A DNA stretch of 64,000 nucleotides from Thermostichus sp047462415. Its GTDB lineage: Bacteria; Cyanobacteriota; Cyanobacteriia; Thermostichales; Thermostichaceae. Within the stretch, counting starts at the first letter, position 1. Each line of letters starts with the position of its first letter. The translations under genes were made by a program, and so were the position numbers. The DNA is taken from contig NZ_JANSJE010000008.1 of assembly GCF_047462415.1 (NCBI RefSeq), positions 62,001-126,000 of the forward strand. Direction: 5' to 3'. The notes beneath the pieces are model-generated. The model saw nothing but the letters and a program-made list of their open reading frames with translations, was not told where the DNA came from and did not search any database. Below, one piece after another: positions 17,147 to 25,119 of this stretch.

Positions 17147-17923
17147 CTAAAAACCCAGGATGCTATATCCACTATCCACGTAGATCACCTGGCCGGTAAT
17201 GCCGCTGGCCAGGTCGCTGGCCAAAAAAGCAGCCACATTGCCCACCTCGAGCTGGGTGATATTGCGCCGCAGCGGAGCTTTCTCCTCCACCGCGTGCAGC
17301 ATGGCATGAAAATCCGAAATCGCCGAAGAAGCCAGGGTGCGAATGGGCCCGGCAGAGATAGCATTCACCCGGATCCCGGCAGGGCCCAGCTCGGCCGCCA
17401 GGTAGCGAACACAGGTTTCCAGGCCCGCTTTGGTCACCGCCGCCATGTTGTAGTTGGGCACCACCCGCACGCCCCCCAGATAGGTGAGGGTGAGGATGCT
17501 GCTGCCGGCTCTCAAGAGGGGCTTGGCGGCCCGGCAGAGGGCAATCAGGGAGTAGGTGCTCACATCCATGGCCAGGGCAAACCCTTCTCGGGAAATATCG
17601 CTAAAGTTGCCGCTCAGCTCTTCTTTTTTAACGAAAGCCAGGCAGTGAACCAAGATATCGACCTGACCCCATTTTTGGGCCACCCCTTGAAACAGATCGT
17701 TGATCTGCTGGTCGCTTTGCACATCGCAGGGAAGGAGAAAGTCGGGCTGTAGGGGCTCGGTTAGTTGCTGAACTTTGGTCTTGAAACGATCCCGCTCGTC
17801 GGGTAGATAGGTAACCCCCAGGCTGGCCCCCGCTTTGTGCAGTTGCTGGGCAATGCCCCAGGCGATAGAACGCTCGTTGGCAATGCCGGTTACCAAGGCT
17901 TTTTTTCCGGTCAGGTCTAGCAT
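17147..17923 (-). CDS. fabI: Enoyl-[acyl-carrier-protein] reductase (NADH)
   Basis: FabI reduces the enoyl-ACP double bond in the last step of each fatty-acid elongation cycle. 258 aa, an atypical short-chain dehydrogenase. Start MLDLTGKKALVTGIANERSI shows the ENR-type nucleotide loop; the catalytic Tyr-x6-Lys is YNMAAVTK; SAGPIRTLASSAI forms the substrate loop; the end VIYVDSGYSILGF is family-typical. Full length. Between aspS (upstream) and the AI-2E-type permease, all leftward. Confidence 0.96.
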   Translation of the reverse strand: MLDLTGKKALVTGIANERSIAWGIAQQLHKAGASLGVTYLPDERDRFKTKVQQLTEPLQPDFLLPCDVQSDQQINDLFQGVAQKWGQVDILVHCLAFVKKEELSGNFSDISREGFALAMDVSTYSLIALCRAAKPLLRAGSSILTLTYLGGVRVVPNYNMAAVTKAGLETCVRYLAAELGPAGIRVNAISAGPIRTLASSAISDFHAMLHAVEEKAPLRRNITQLEVGNVAAFLASDLASGITGQVIYVDSGYSILGF

Positions 17924-17983
17924 AGGGAGAACAAGGAGTAGGGGTGCATTGTTTATCTATCCTCCCACAGAAGAAGGGATCCC

Positions 17984-19789
17984 TTAGCTGGGCTGATAGG
18001 TGGAAGCCACGTGCAGTTCTTTGAGCTGCTTGGGCTCGACGCCGGCAGGGGCGCCGGTGAGCAAACACCTGGCCTGCTGGGTTTTGGGAAAGGCGATGAC
18101 ATCGCGGATGGAATCTTCCCCCGCCAGCAGCATCACCAGCCGGTCTAGGCCGTAGGCGATGCCCCCGTGGGGCGGCGTGCCGTACTCAAAGGCTTCTAGC
18201 AAAAAGCCAAACTTGTCCCGCGCCTGCTCAGGGGTGAGGCCGATGGCCTGGAAAACCTGCTCCTGGATCTCCCGCTGGTAGATGCGCAGGGATCCCCCGC
18301 CCACTTCCACGCCGTTCCAGACCAGGTCGTAGGCCTGGGCCCGCGCCGTTTTTAGGTCGGCCAAGTCGTCGGGGTGGGGAGCGGTAAAGGGGTGGTGCAG
18401 GGCTTCTAGGCGGTTTTCCTCGGCGTTGAACTCAAACATGGGGAAATCGGTGATCCAGAGAAGATTCAAGGCGTTCTCCGGGATCAAGCCCAGCTCCTGC
18501 CCCAGGTGCAGCCGCAGGCGGCCCAGCGACTCGTTGACCACGGCAGCCGGCCCTGCCCCAAACAGCAGCAGATCCCCTGGCTTGGCGTTGGTCATCTGCA
18601 GCAACTGCTTCTCCTGCTCAGGGCTAAGGCTTTCCTTGAGGGCACCAATGGTATCGAGGCTGCCGGCGCGCACCCGAATGAAGGCCAGGCCGCCCGCCCC
18701 GTACTGGGTAACCAGCTTGAACAGATCGCCGCCGGGCTTGATGCGGGTGTTGGAGATCCTCTCGTCGCCGCCGGGCACCGGCAGAGCCTTGATCACTCCC
18801 CCCTGCTGCAGGGCTTTGGCGAAGACTTGAAAGCGGGATCCCTGAAACACCCCCGAAACATCCACCAACTCCAGCCCAAAGCGGGTGTCGGGTTTGTCGG
18901 AGCCGTAGCGGGCCATAGCCTCGGCGTAGGTCAGCCGCGGGAAGGGACGGGGCAGGTCGATCCCTTTGACAGTTTTGAAGATGTGGCCGATGAGCCGCTC
19001 GTTGAGCTCCAGGATTGCCTCCTGATCCAGGAAGCTCATCTCCATGTCCAACTGGGTAAACTCCGGCTGGCGATCCGCCCGCAGATCTTCATCCCGAAAA
19101 CAGCGGGCAATTTGGTAGTAGCGATCCACGCCAGCCACCATCAGCAACTGCTTAAAAAGCTGGGGCGACTGCGGCAGGGCAAACCACTCGCCGGGGTTGA
19201 CGCGGCTGGGCACCAAGTAATCTCTGGCACCTTCGGGGGTGGAGCGGGTGAGGATGGGGGTCTCCACCTCGATAAAGCCTTCTTCGTCCTCCAGAAAACG
19301 GCGAATGGCCTTGATCACCTGGTGGCGCAGTTGCAGGTTGCGGGACAAGCGCTCCCGCCTCAAGTCCAAGTAGCGGTAGCGCAGGCGGATCTCCTCCCGC
19401 ACCTCTTCCCCTTCTTCCCCCGAGACACTGAAGGGAAGCTGCTTGCCCACGCGGCTGAGAATTTCCAGCTCTTCTGCGTAGACCTCCACTTCGCCGGTGG
19501 CCAGGCGGGGGTTAAAGGAGTCTTCAGGCCGCCGCTGAACCGTTCCCGTTGCCCGTACCACATATTCGTTGCGCACCTGCCCCGCCAGCTCGTAGGAGAG
19601 GGGGGTCTTCTGGGGATCCGCCACCAGTTGCACAATGCCGGAGCGATCCCGCAGATCGAGAAAGATCACCCCCCCGTGGTCGCGGCGGCGGTCGATCCAG
19701 CCGTAGAGGGTGACACTCTGGCCGATGTGAGCTGGGCGCACTTGGCCACAATAGAGGGAACGGGGTGGGCGACGGATAGCAGCAGGCAT
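17984..19789 (-). CDS. aspS: Aspartyl-tRNA synthetase
   Basis: Class II synthetase charging tRNA-Asp (possibly also tRNA-Asn in organisms without AsnRS). About 601 aa: N-terminal OB-fold anticodon domain (SVTLYGWIDRRRDHGGVIFL), then motif 2 region FRDEDLRADRQPEFTQLDME, the bacterial GAD insertion domain in the middle, and motif 3 GIAYGLDRLVML near the C-terminus. Start placed at ATG 19789 (MPAAIRRPPRSLYCG); an upstream ATG at 19831 adds 14 residues without support. Confidence 0.95.
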   Translation of the reverse strand: MPAAIRRPPRSLYCGQVRPAHIGQSVTLYGWIDRRRDHGGVIFLDLRDRSGIVQLVADPQKTPLSYELAGQVRNEYVVRATGTVQRRPEDSFNPRLATGEVEVYAEELEILSRVGKQLPFSVSGEEGEEVREEIRLRYRYLDLRRERLSRNLQLRHQVIKAIRRFLEDEEGFIEVETPILTRSTPEGARDYLVPSRVNPGEWFALPQSPQLFKQLLMVAGVDRYYQIARCFRDEDLRADRQPEFTQLDMEMSFLDQEAILELNERLIGHIFKTVKGIDLPRPFPRLTYAEAMARYGSDKPDTRFGLELVDVSGVFQGSRFQVFAKALQQGGVIKALPVPGGDERISNTRIKPGGDLFKLVTQYGAGGLAFIRVRAGSLDTIGALKESLSPEQEKQLLQMTNAKPGDLLLFGAGPAAVVNESLGRLRLHLGQELGLIPENALNLLWITDFPMFEFNAEENRLEALHHPFTAPHPDDLADLKTARAQAYDLVWNGVEVGGGSLRIYQREIQEQVFQAIGLTPEQARDKFGFLLEAFEYGTPPHGGIAYGLDRLVMLLAGEDSIRDVIAFPKTQQARCLLTGAPAGVEPKQLKELHVASTYQPS

Positions 19790-19861
19790 GGACGCGGTAA
19801 GAAAACAAGGGTCTGAGCCCCTATCATACAAAACTCAGCCCCCCTGCCTCGATTCTGCCCC

Positions 19862-20791
19862 TCAAGGACAATCAGGGGATCCGCCCAAGGCCCCCACAAT
19901 CGTGCAGGTGTTGTGGCGCATCATAGCGATGTAGGTTTCGGCACCGCTGCCTGGCTCCCCTAGGGAGTCCGAGTACAGTTCCTGTTCGGCCACCTGGACT
20001 CCCGCTTCGGCGGCCACCGTCTGGATGAGAGCGGGGTTAAGGGTGGTCTCGGCAAAAACCGCCGGCACCCCCAGGGTGCGGATCTCCTCCACCAACCGAG
20101 CCACTGTCTGGGCGCTGGGCTGTTCCTCGGTGCTCATCCCCAAGAGAGATCCCCCCATCTTCAGGCCGTAGGCTTGGGTGTAGTAGGCAAAGGCAGCGTG
20201 GGTGGTCACCAAAACCCGGTTGGCAGGGGGAATGGTCTGAATCTGCTCCGCGATCCAGGCGTGGAGCTCTTCCAGCTCCGCCCGATAGGCGGCGGCATTG
20301 GCCTGAAAAAAAGCCGCTTCGCCGGGCACCTGTTCCGCCAGCTCCTGGGCAATGGGCTCCACCATGAGGATGACGTTTTCCACATTGCCCCATACATGGG
20401 GATCCGGCGTCGGGATCCCGTCCTCATCGGTGACGATGGGGTCGAGGATCTCGGCCAGGGCAACCCGCCGCGCCCGTTGAGCAGCAGCGTTGACGAGACG
20501 AATCAACCCCGCCTCCAAGTTGTAGCCGTTGTAAAACACCAGATCCGCCTGCTCGAGAGCTGCGGCATCTGCCGGTGTCGGCTCATAGACGTGGGGATCC
20601 TGTCCCGGCTGCAGCAGGCTGCTGAGCTCAACGCGATCTTGCCCCACCTGCCCTACCCAATCGGCGATCAAGGTGGTGGTAACCACAACGCGGGGACGTG
20701 CCACAGCCAAGCCGGCCAGGGACAGCCAACCGCCCATCAGCAGGCCAAGCCCTACCACCAAGCGGCGCAAAGAAAAGATCTTGGTTTTCAT
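19862..20791 (-). CDS. mntC: Manganese/zinc ABC transporter substrate-binding protein
   Basis: Cluster A-I metal-binding protein that delivers Mn2+ or Zn2+ to the permease. 309 aa with a signal sequence (hydrophobic stretch about residues 9-30). Four typical metal ligands are visible: His in DPHVYEP, His in DPHVWGN, Glu in FAETTLN, Asp in ELYSDSLG. The His-rich loop common in zinc-specific ZnuA proteins is absent, which favours manganese, as in Synechocystis MntC. Transcribed divergently from mntA/mntB across only 62 bp, so one control region may serve both. Metal specificity is inference. Confidence 0.85.
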   Translation of the reverse strand: MKTKIFSLRRLVVGLGLLMGGWLSLAGLAVARPRVVVTTTLIADWVGQVGQDRVELSSLLQPGQDPHVYEPTPADAAALEQADLVFYNGYNLEAGLIRLVNAAAQRARRVALAEILDPIVTDEDGIPTPDPHVWGNVENVILMVEPIAQELAEQVPGEAAFFQANAAAYRAELEELHAWIAEQIQTIPPANRVLVTTHAAFAYYTQAYGLKMGGSLLGMSTEEQPSAQTVARLVEEIRTLGVPAVFAETTLNPALIQTVAAEAGVQVAEQELYSDSLGEPGSGAETYIAMMRHNTCTIVGALGGSPDCP

Positions 20792-20853
20792 AATTGTTTC
20801 ACTATTTGAGTTTCCCCTTAGGGTACACTGGTCTTGGCGAAAATGAAAGGAAA
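20792..20853. promoter_or_regulatory. Shared mntC / mntAB divergent control region
   Basis: The 62 bp between divergent start codons. Contains TTTGAGTTTCC and GGGTACACTGG, the latter a possible -10 (TACACT) for the rightward genes; AAAGGAAA just before ATG 20854 is the ribosome site. In Synechocystis the mnt genes answer to the ManS/ManR two-component system, but I cannot identify a binding site here. Confidence 0.4.
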
Positions 20854-21609
20854 ATGAAAAAGCCAGCGATTGCTCTCCCTCTTCGTCCGGCCTCTCTGGT
20901 GGTGCGGGATCTGACGGTGCGCTATGGCAAGTTGCTGGCGTTGGAGCGGATCAGCGCCGAGATCCGGCCGGGGCGCATCACGGGCATCCTGGGGCCCAAC
21001 GGGGCCGGCAAAAGTACGCTGCTCAAGGCGCTGTTGGGGTTGGTGCCAAAAGAGGGGGGCGAGGTGCGCTACGGCGGCCAGGCGCTGCGGGGGGAGCAGG
21101 TGGCCTATGTGCCGCAGCGGTCGGCCATCGACTGGAGCTTTCCGGCCACGGTGTGGGATGTGGTGCTGATGGGACAGGTGAGAGCTGCCGGCTGGTTGCG
21201 CCGCATCGGTCCGCAAGGTCGGGAGCGGGCAGCGCAAGCTCTGGAGCGGGTGGGGATGGGGGCCTATCGGGATCGGCCCATCGGTCGGCTATCAGGGGGA
21301 CAGCAGCAGCGGGTGTTTTTGGCGCGGGCTCTAGCGCAGGCAGCCGAGATCTACGCCCTGGACGAGCCGCTGGCCGGGATCGACCAGCCCAGCGAAGCCA
21401 TTGTGTTTCAGGTTTTGCGGGAGCTGGCCGACGCCGGCCATATCGTGATGGTGGTGCACCACGACCTGGGGCAGGCGCTGGCCCACTTTGATGAGGTGCT
21501 TCTCCTCAACCGCGTCCTGATTGCCCAGGGATCCCCGCAGCAGGTGCTGCAGCCGCAGGTGTTGCAGCGGGCCTATGGCCGCATCCTGCCCTTGGACTCA
21601 GCTGCCTAG
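20854..21609 (+). CDS. mntA: Manganese/zinc ABC transporter ATP-binding protein
   Basis: ABC ATPase, about 251 aa. Walker A GPNGAGKST, Q-loop YVPQRSAIDWSFP (characteristic of metal-type importers), signature LSGGQQQR, Walker B IYALDEPLAGID, switch His in VVHHDLG. Start at ATG 20854 (MKKPAIALPL) with AAAGGA just upstream; the frame is open to 20794 but that part overlaps the divergent promoter. Followed 15 bp later by the permease gene. Confidence 0.93.
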   Translation: MKKPAIALPLRPASLVVRDLTVRYGKLLALERISAEIRPGRITGILGPNGAGKSTLLKALLGLVPKEGGEVRYGGQALRGEQVAYVPQRSAIDWSFPATVWDVVLMGQVRAAGWLRRIGPQGRERAAQALERVGMGAYRDRPIGRLSGGQQQRVFLARALAQAAEIYALDEPLAGIDQPSEAIVFQVLRELADAGHIVMVVHHDLGQALAHFDEVLLLNRVLIAQGSPQQVLQPQVLQRAYGRILPLDSAA

Positions 21610-21624
21610 GGGGTGAGGGGTGGT

Positions 21625-22458
21625 ATGGAAGGGCTCTGGCACACCCTGGCGGATCCCTTGCGGTTTGCCTTTATGCAGCGGGCTCTGCTGGTGGCGGTGG
21701 CCATCGGCGTTCTCTGCGCGGTGGTGGGCAGCTATTTGCTGGTGCAAAGCTTGGCCCTCCTGGGGGATGCCCTCAGCCATTCGCTGCTGCCGGGCCTGGC
21801 CATTGCCTACCTGCTGGATCTCAACCTCTTTGTCGGTGCCTTCGTGGCGGGGTTACTGAGCGCCCTGCTCATCCAGTGGATCCGCTCCGCCACCCCCCTC
21901 AAGCCCGATGCGGCCATGGGGATCGTCTTTTCTGCTTTTTTTGCCCTAGGGATCCTCTTAATCACGTTAATCCAACGGCGGGCCCGCATCGATCTCAACC
22001 ACTTCCTCTTCGGCAACCTCCTGGGGGTGAGCGCCGCTGATGTGTTGACAGTGGTGGGCATCACCGTCCTGGTGCTGGGATTGGTGGCCCTCTTTTTTAA
22101 GGAGCTGACCTTCTACAGTTTCGATCCCCTGGGGGCCAAGGCAGCCGGCCTGCCTACTGCAGGGTTGGGATGGGGGCTGATGGCGCTCACCTCCCTCACT
22201 CTGGTGGCCAGCATGAAGGCGGTGGGGGTGCTGCTGGTGCTGGCCATGCTCATCACGCCAGCAGCAACAGCTTACCTGCTGGCGCCTCGCCTGCACCAGG
22301 TAATGCTGCTGGGATCCCTCTTTGGCGTCAGCGCTAGCCTGCTGGGGATGTACGCTAGCTACTACCTCAACGTCGCCTCCGGCCCGGCCATTGTCTTGGT
22401 GGCCTCCGTTTGGTTTGGCTTAGCCTTTCTGGCCAGAGTCATCTTCGGCCAAAGCTAA
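21625..22458 (+). CDS. mntB: Manganese/zinc ABC transporter permease
   Basis: Integral membrane subunit of the ABC-3 family, about 277 aa, with seven to eight hydrophobic segments (ALLVAVAIGVLCAVVGSYLL; LGDALSHSLLPGLAIAYLL; AAMGIVFSAFFALGILLITL). The family loop GDALSHSLLPG is present. I chose ATG 21625 because AGGGG lies 5 nt upstream; GTG 21613 is the alternative. Forms an operon with mntA. Confidence 0.93.
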   Translation: MEGLWHTLADPLRFAFMQRALLVAVAIGVLCAVVGSYLLVQSLALLGDALSHSLLPGLAIAYLLDLNLFVGAFVAGLLSALLIQWIRSATPLKPDAAMGIVFSAFFALGILLITLIQRRARIDLNHFLFGNLLGVSAADVLTVVGITVLVLGLVALFFKELTFYSFDPLGAKAAGLPTAGLGWGLMALTSLTLVASMKAVGVLLVLAMLITPAATAYLLAPRLHQVMLLGSLFGVSASLLGMYASYYLNVASGPAIVLVASVWFGLAFLARVIFGQS

Positions 22459-22459
22459 A

Positions 22460-22490
22460 GGCCGGGGAGAGAAGAGAGGGATCCCCGGCC
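22460..22490. terminator. Hairpin between convergent mntB and RNA-binding protein genes
   Basis: Perfect 9-bp inverted repeat GGCCGGGGA ... TCCCCGGCC with a 13-nt loop, two bases after the mntB stop. No T run follows, so it is a strong structure rather than a proven factor-independent terminator. The 3' arm includes GGATCCCC. Confidence 0.5.
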
Positions 22491-22504
22491 CAGAGCCTAT
22501 CCGA

Positions 22505-22792
22505 TTAGAAGCGGGAAGAGCGACCATCTCGACTGCCGCCTGCGCTGGCCTGACGTGGCATTGCCTTGTTGACCCTCAGATCCCGGCCCATCCAGGTGGC
22601 GCCATCCAGCTCGTCGATGGCTTTTTGCTCATCGGCCTCGTTTTCCAGCTCCACAAAAGCAAAGCCGCGCTTGCGGCCCGTTTCCCGATCTACCGGCAGC
22701 TTAATTTGCTTGACGGTGCCGTACTCGGCAAACACAAGCCGCAGATCTTCTTCACTGGCCTTGAAGGACAGATTGCCCACAAAAATGGTCAT
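22505..22792 (-). CDS. RRM-type RNA-binding protein (Rbp)
   Basis: 95-aa single RNA recognition motif protein of the cyanobacterial Rbp family. RNP2 is IFVGNL (residues 3-8), RNP1 is RGFAFVEL (about 42-49). The C-terminal tail (ASAGGSRDGRSSRF) is a short Gly/Arg/Ser-rich segment. Homologues are often cold-induced and help localise or stabilise mRNA; the ~190 bp upstream of the start (22793-22986) could be a long 5' leader, as seen for cold-regulated rbp genes (inference). Confidence 0.92.
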   Translation of the reverse strand: MTIFVGNLSFKASEEDLRLVFAEYGTVKQIKLPVDRETGRKRGFAFVELENEADEQKAIDELDGATWMGRDLRVNKAMPRQASAGGSRDGRSSRF

Positions 22793-22986
22793 AACGTAGC
22801 GAACTCCGAACCTTAACCTTTAGCGCTCAGTTCGGAAGCTCACCTGGTTAGACCATTGGCTCAATCCGAACCTGATGCCAACCACATCTTAGTCTCCCCA
22901 ACGGCATTTGCAAACTACCTGTTCAAGATCTTTCTCCAAGAATTTGCAGAAGCTTTTTTGAGCTAGGAAATTAAGGATCCCAACTG

Positions 22987-23769
22987 TTAGCAGCGCTTGC
23001 CTTGGCCCAGCGGCTGGCGTTTGGGAATGCCGGGAGAGCGGGGATAGCAAGCTGGTGTGGGGGCAACTTTCTCCACCAGCAGGCAATGCCGTATCCCGTG
23101 GCTGCGGGGGGTAGTGAAGGCTTCGACGTGGATCAGCTTCCCCCCCAGGAGAGAAAGGGCTCGCTCCAGAGTTTGGGCTTCTGCCTCGATCCAATGGCCA
23201 CGGTAGAGGATGGCGCGTCCCCCCACCTTGAGCAGGGGCAGACAATACTCGGCGCAAACCTCTGCCGCTGCCAGGGCTCTGGCCAGGGCCAGATCGTAGC
23301 TGCCGCGTTCCTGCGGGTCTTGCCCCCAGATTTCGGCTCGCTGGGCCACCGCCCGCGCCTGGGTCAGGGAGAGCTGCTGCAGGGCCTCTTGCACAAAGGC
23401 AATCTTGCGTTGGCTGCTGTCCAATAGGGTGAAGCTGGCCTGGGGCAGGGCAATTTGGGCCGGGATCCCTGGAAACCCTGCCCCGGTGCCGATGTCGATG
23501 CCCCGCCAGGGCCGAGCTTGAATCGCCGCCCAGGATCCCAGCAAGCGCAGGCCCCGCAGCGAGTCCCACAGGTGTTTCTCCCAAAAATCGATGGGAGCGG
23601 TGATGCGGGTCAGGTTCTGGGTGCGGTTTCCGGCCATCACCAGGGGATAGAGCTGTTGCAGTTGCTGCCGCTGCGGCTCAGAAGGCTGCCAGCCCAGCTC
23701 CGCCAGCCAGCTCTCCCAGAGGGCCTCCAGTTCGGGGGGCTCAGAGGTAGGCGGGGCAGCCTTCTTCAT
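22987..23769 (-). CDS. rsmG: 16S rRNA (guanine-N7) methyltransferase G
   Basis: RsmG (GidB) methylates N7 of G527 in 16S rRNA. About 260 aa: NRTQNLTRITAPIDFWEKHLWDS, the SAM-binding loop GIDIGTGAGFPGIP, and LARALAAAEVCAEYCLPLLK. Its ATG at 23769 overlaps the TGA of the upstream membrane-protein gene (ATGA), the arrangement of translational coupling. ATG 23787 is a possible alternative. The basic tail (PRSPGIPKRQPLGQGKRC) is not a family feature. Confidence 0.93.
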   Translation of the reverse strand: MKKAAPPTSEPPELEALWESWLAELGWQPSEPQRQQLQQLYPLVMAGNRTQNLTRITAPIDFWEKHLWDSLRGLRLLGSWAAIQARPWRGIDIGTGAGFPGIPAQIALPQASFTLLDSSQRKIAFVQEALQQLSLTQARAVAQRAEIWGQDPQERGSYDLALARALAAAEVCAEYCLPLLKVGGRAILYRGHWIEAEAQTLERALSLLGGKLIHVEAFTTPRSHGIRHCLLVEKVAPTPACYPRSPGIPKRQPLGQGKRC

Positions 23770-24791
23770 CCCAGGGATCCCAGCCATCGCGATCCCAGTT
23801 GCAATCCGGCAGGAATGGCTCGGTCGGCCCAGCCTTTCAGCTCTTGGGTCAAGCCCTGCAAAGATCGGTCGGCGCCCAGCAGCTCCTGGTTCAAGCACAC
23901 CAGCTCCTGCAAATCCAGCTCCTGGCAGTTGGCCCAATCTTCTGCCAGCAAGTTGATCGGTTGGGGCTGAGCTTGCAACGGCTGCTGGGCAGCCAACTCC
24001 AGCTCTATATCCAAAAGCACCTGCTCCAGCCGTTCTACCCGCTCTTGCATCTGGGCCAATAAGGCCGCCAACTGCTGGCAGCAATGGTGAACCCGCTGAG
24101 CATAAACCTTGAGCGGCAGCGTCAGCGGCAGCAGCGACTCAGACAACAGTTGAATCAGGTGCTGGGCCTCCAGTTCTTCCAGTTGCAGATCTTGCCAAAT
24201 GGCATGGTAAAAATGGAGCGAGCGACGACAGGTTTCCAGGCGCTGGTAGCAGGGCTGCAATACAGAGCCGCGCAACTCCTGCAGATAATCGGCCCACAGT
24301 TGTCCGGCCTCTACCACCCAACCCGTTTGCAGAAAACTCCACCCCTGGGCCAGCAGCCAACTGATCACCAGGCCTGCCAACAACTGCGGCTTTTGCTGGG
24401 CCAGAAAAGGCAGAAGATGCTCTCCCCAAATCGCCAACCCCAGCCAGAGCAGAGCGGCCAAAGCCAAGTGGGGCAAGCTGATCATCTGGGCCAGAAGCTG
24501 AGCAGAACCTGCGGATCCCTGGGGAAGTCGGCGCTGCCGCAGCATCCAGATGAGCCCTGCACCCAAGCTGTACAGCCCTCCCCCCAACAGCGGGATCACC
24601 ACCAACCACAGGGGTTGCCCCCTCCACAGGTGCGGCAATAGCCCAGCCTGGCCCGGCGCATCCCAACTGAGCAAATACAAAGCCAACAAAGCCAAAACCA
24701 CACCCCACCCCTGCTGCCGTTGGAGGCGGCGGGCCAGCAGGCGGCGGCGACGACGAAGATAGGTTTGAAAGGATTCAGCCACAATGGACAT
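23766..24791 (-). CDS. Uncharacterised membrane protein coupled to rsmG
   Basis: 341 aa, no family recognised. Very basic N-terminus (TYLRRRRRLLARRLQRQQ), then four hydrophobic segments (GVVLALLALYLLSW; WLVVIPLLGGGLYSLGAGLIW; LALAALLWLGLAIWG; LLAGLVISWLLAQGW) and a long helical, Gln/Leu/Glu-rich C-terminal half that should form coiled coils (e.g. LAALLAQMQERVERLEQVLL). Its stop overlaps the rsmG start, so the two are co-translated. The residues LQ, LE and QQ dominate; composition otherwise matches neighbours. Confidence 0.6.
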   Translation of the reverse strand: MSIVAESFQTYLRRRRRLLARRLQRQQGWGVVLALLALYLLSWDAPGQAGLLPHLWRGQPLWLVVIPLLGGGLYSLGAGLIWMLRQRRLPQGSAGSAQLLAQMISLPHLALAALLWLGLAIWGEHLLPFLAQQKPQLLAGLVISWLLAQGWSFLQTGWVVEAGQLWADYLQELRGSVLQPCYQRLETCRRSLHFYHAIWQDLQLEELEAQHLIQLLSESLLPLTLPLKVYAQRVHHCCQQLAALLAQMQERVERLEQVLLDIELELAAQQPLQAQPQPINLLAEDWANCQELDLQELVCLNQELLGADRSLQGLTQELKGWADRAIPAGLQLGSRWLGSLG

Positions 24792-25119
24792 AAAACGATG
24801 GATCGCAGATCCCTGCCAATATCCCCACCGGTCTGGATCGCCTCCTTACGATCATAAGTCTTGACTCGGCCCTGGCGTCTCTGGGTTCACTATTGCGATT
24901 ATTACTGGGAGTCATCGCTTGGCTGGCGGGGCAGGGCTCATCAGACAGTTTTTCAGAGAAGTTCTGTTCTCAAAGCGGGCCTGGGAGAAGCTGTCCAGGA
25001 CAGGCGGCTACAAGAAAATCCCCCATCCCTGCTACGATGGAAAGGTCCTTAACGTTTCTTATCCACAGCCAAGTTGGTTTCTTGGTTCGGGTTTTCTCTT
25101 CTGCACTGTGCGAGGTTTT
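24792..25119. other. Divergent intergenic region upstream of guaA
   Basis: About 330 bp between the leftward membrane protein and guaA. No gene is convincing: the open frames are short and unlike any family. It should contain the guaA promoter; GCTACGAT near 25031 could be part of a -10. Confidence 0.5.

Noticed and set aside
18506..19816. 436-codon plus-strand frame opposite aspS
   Set aside because: Antisense shadow; aspS motifs are intact in the real frame.
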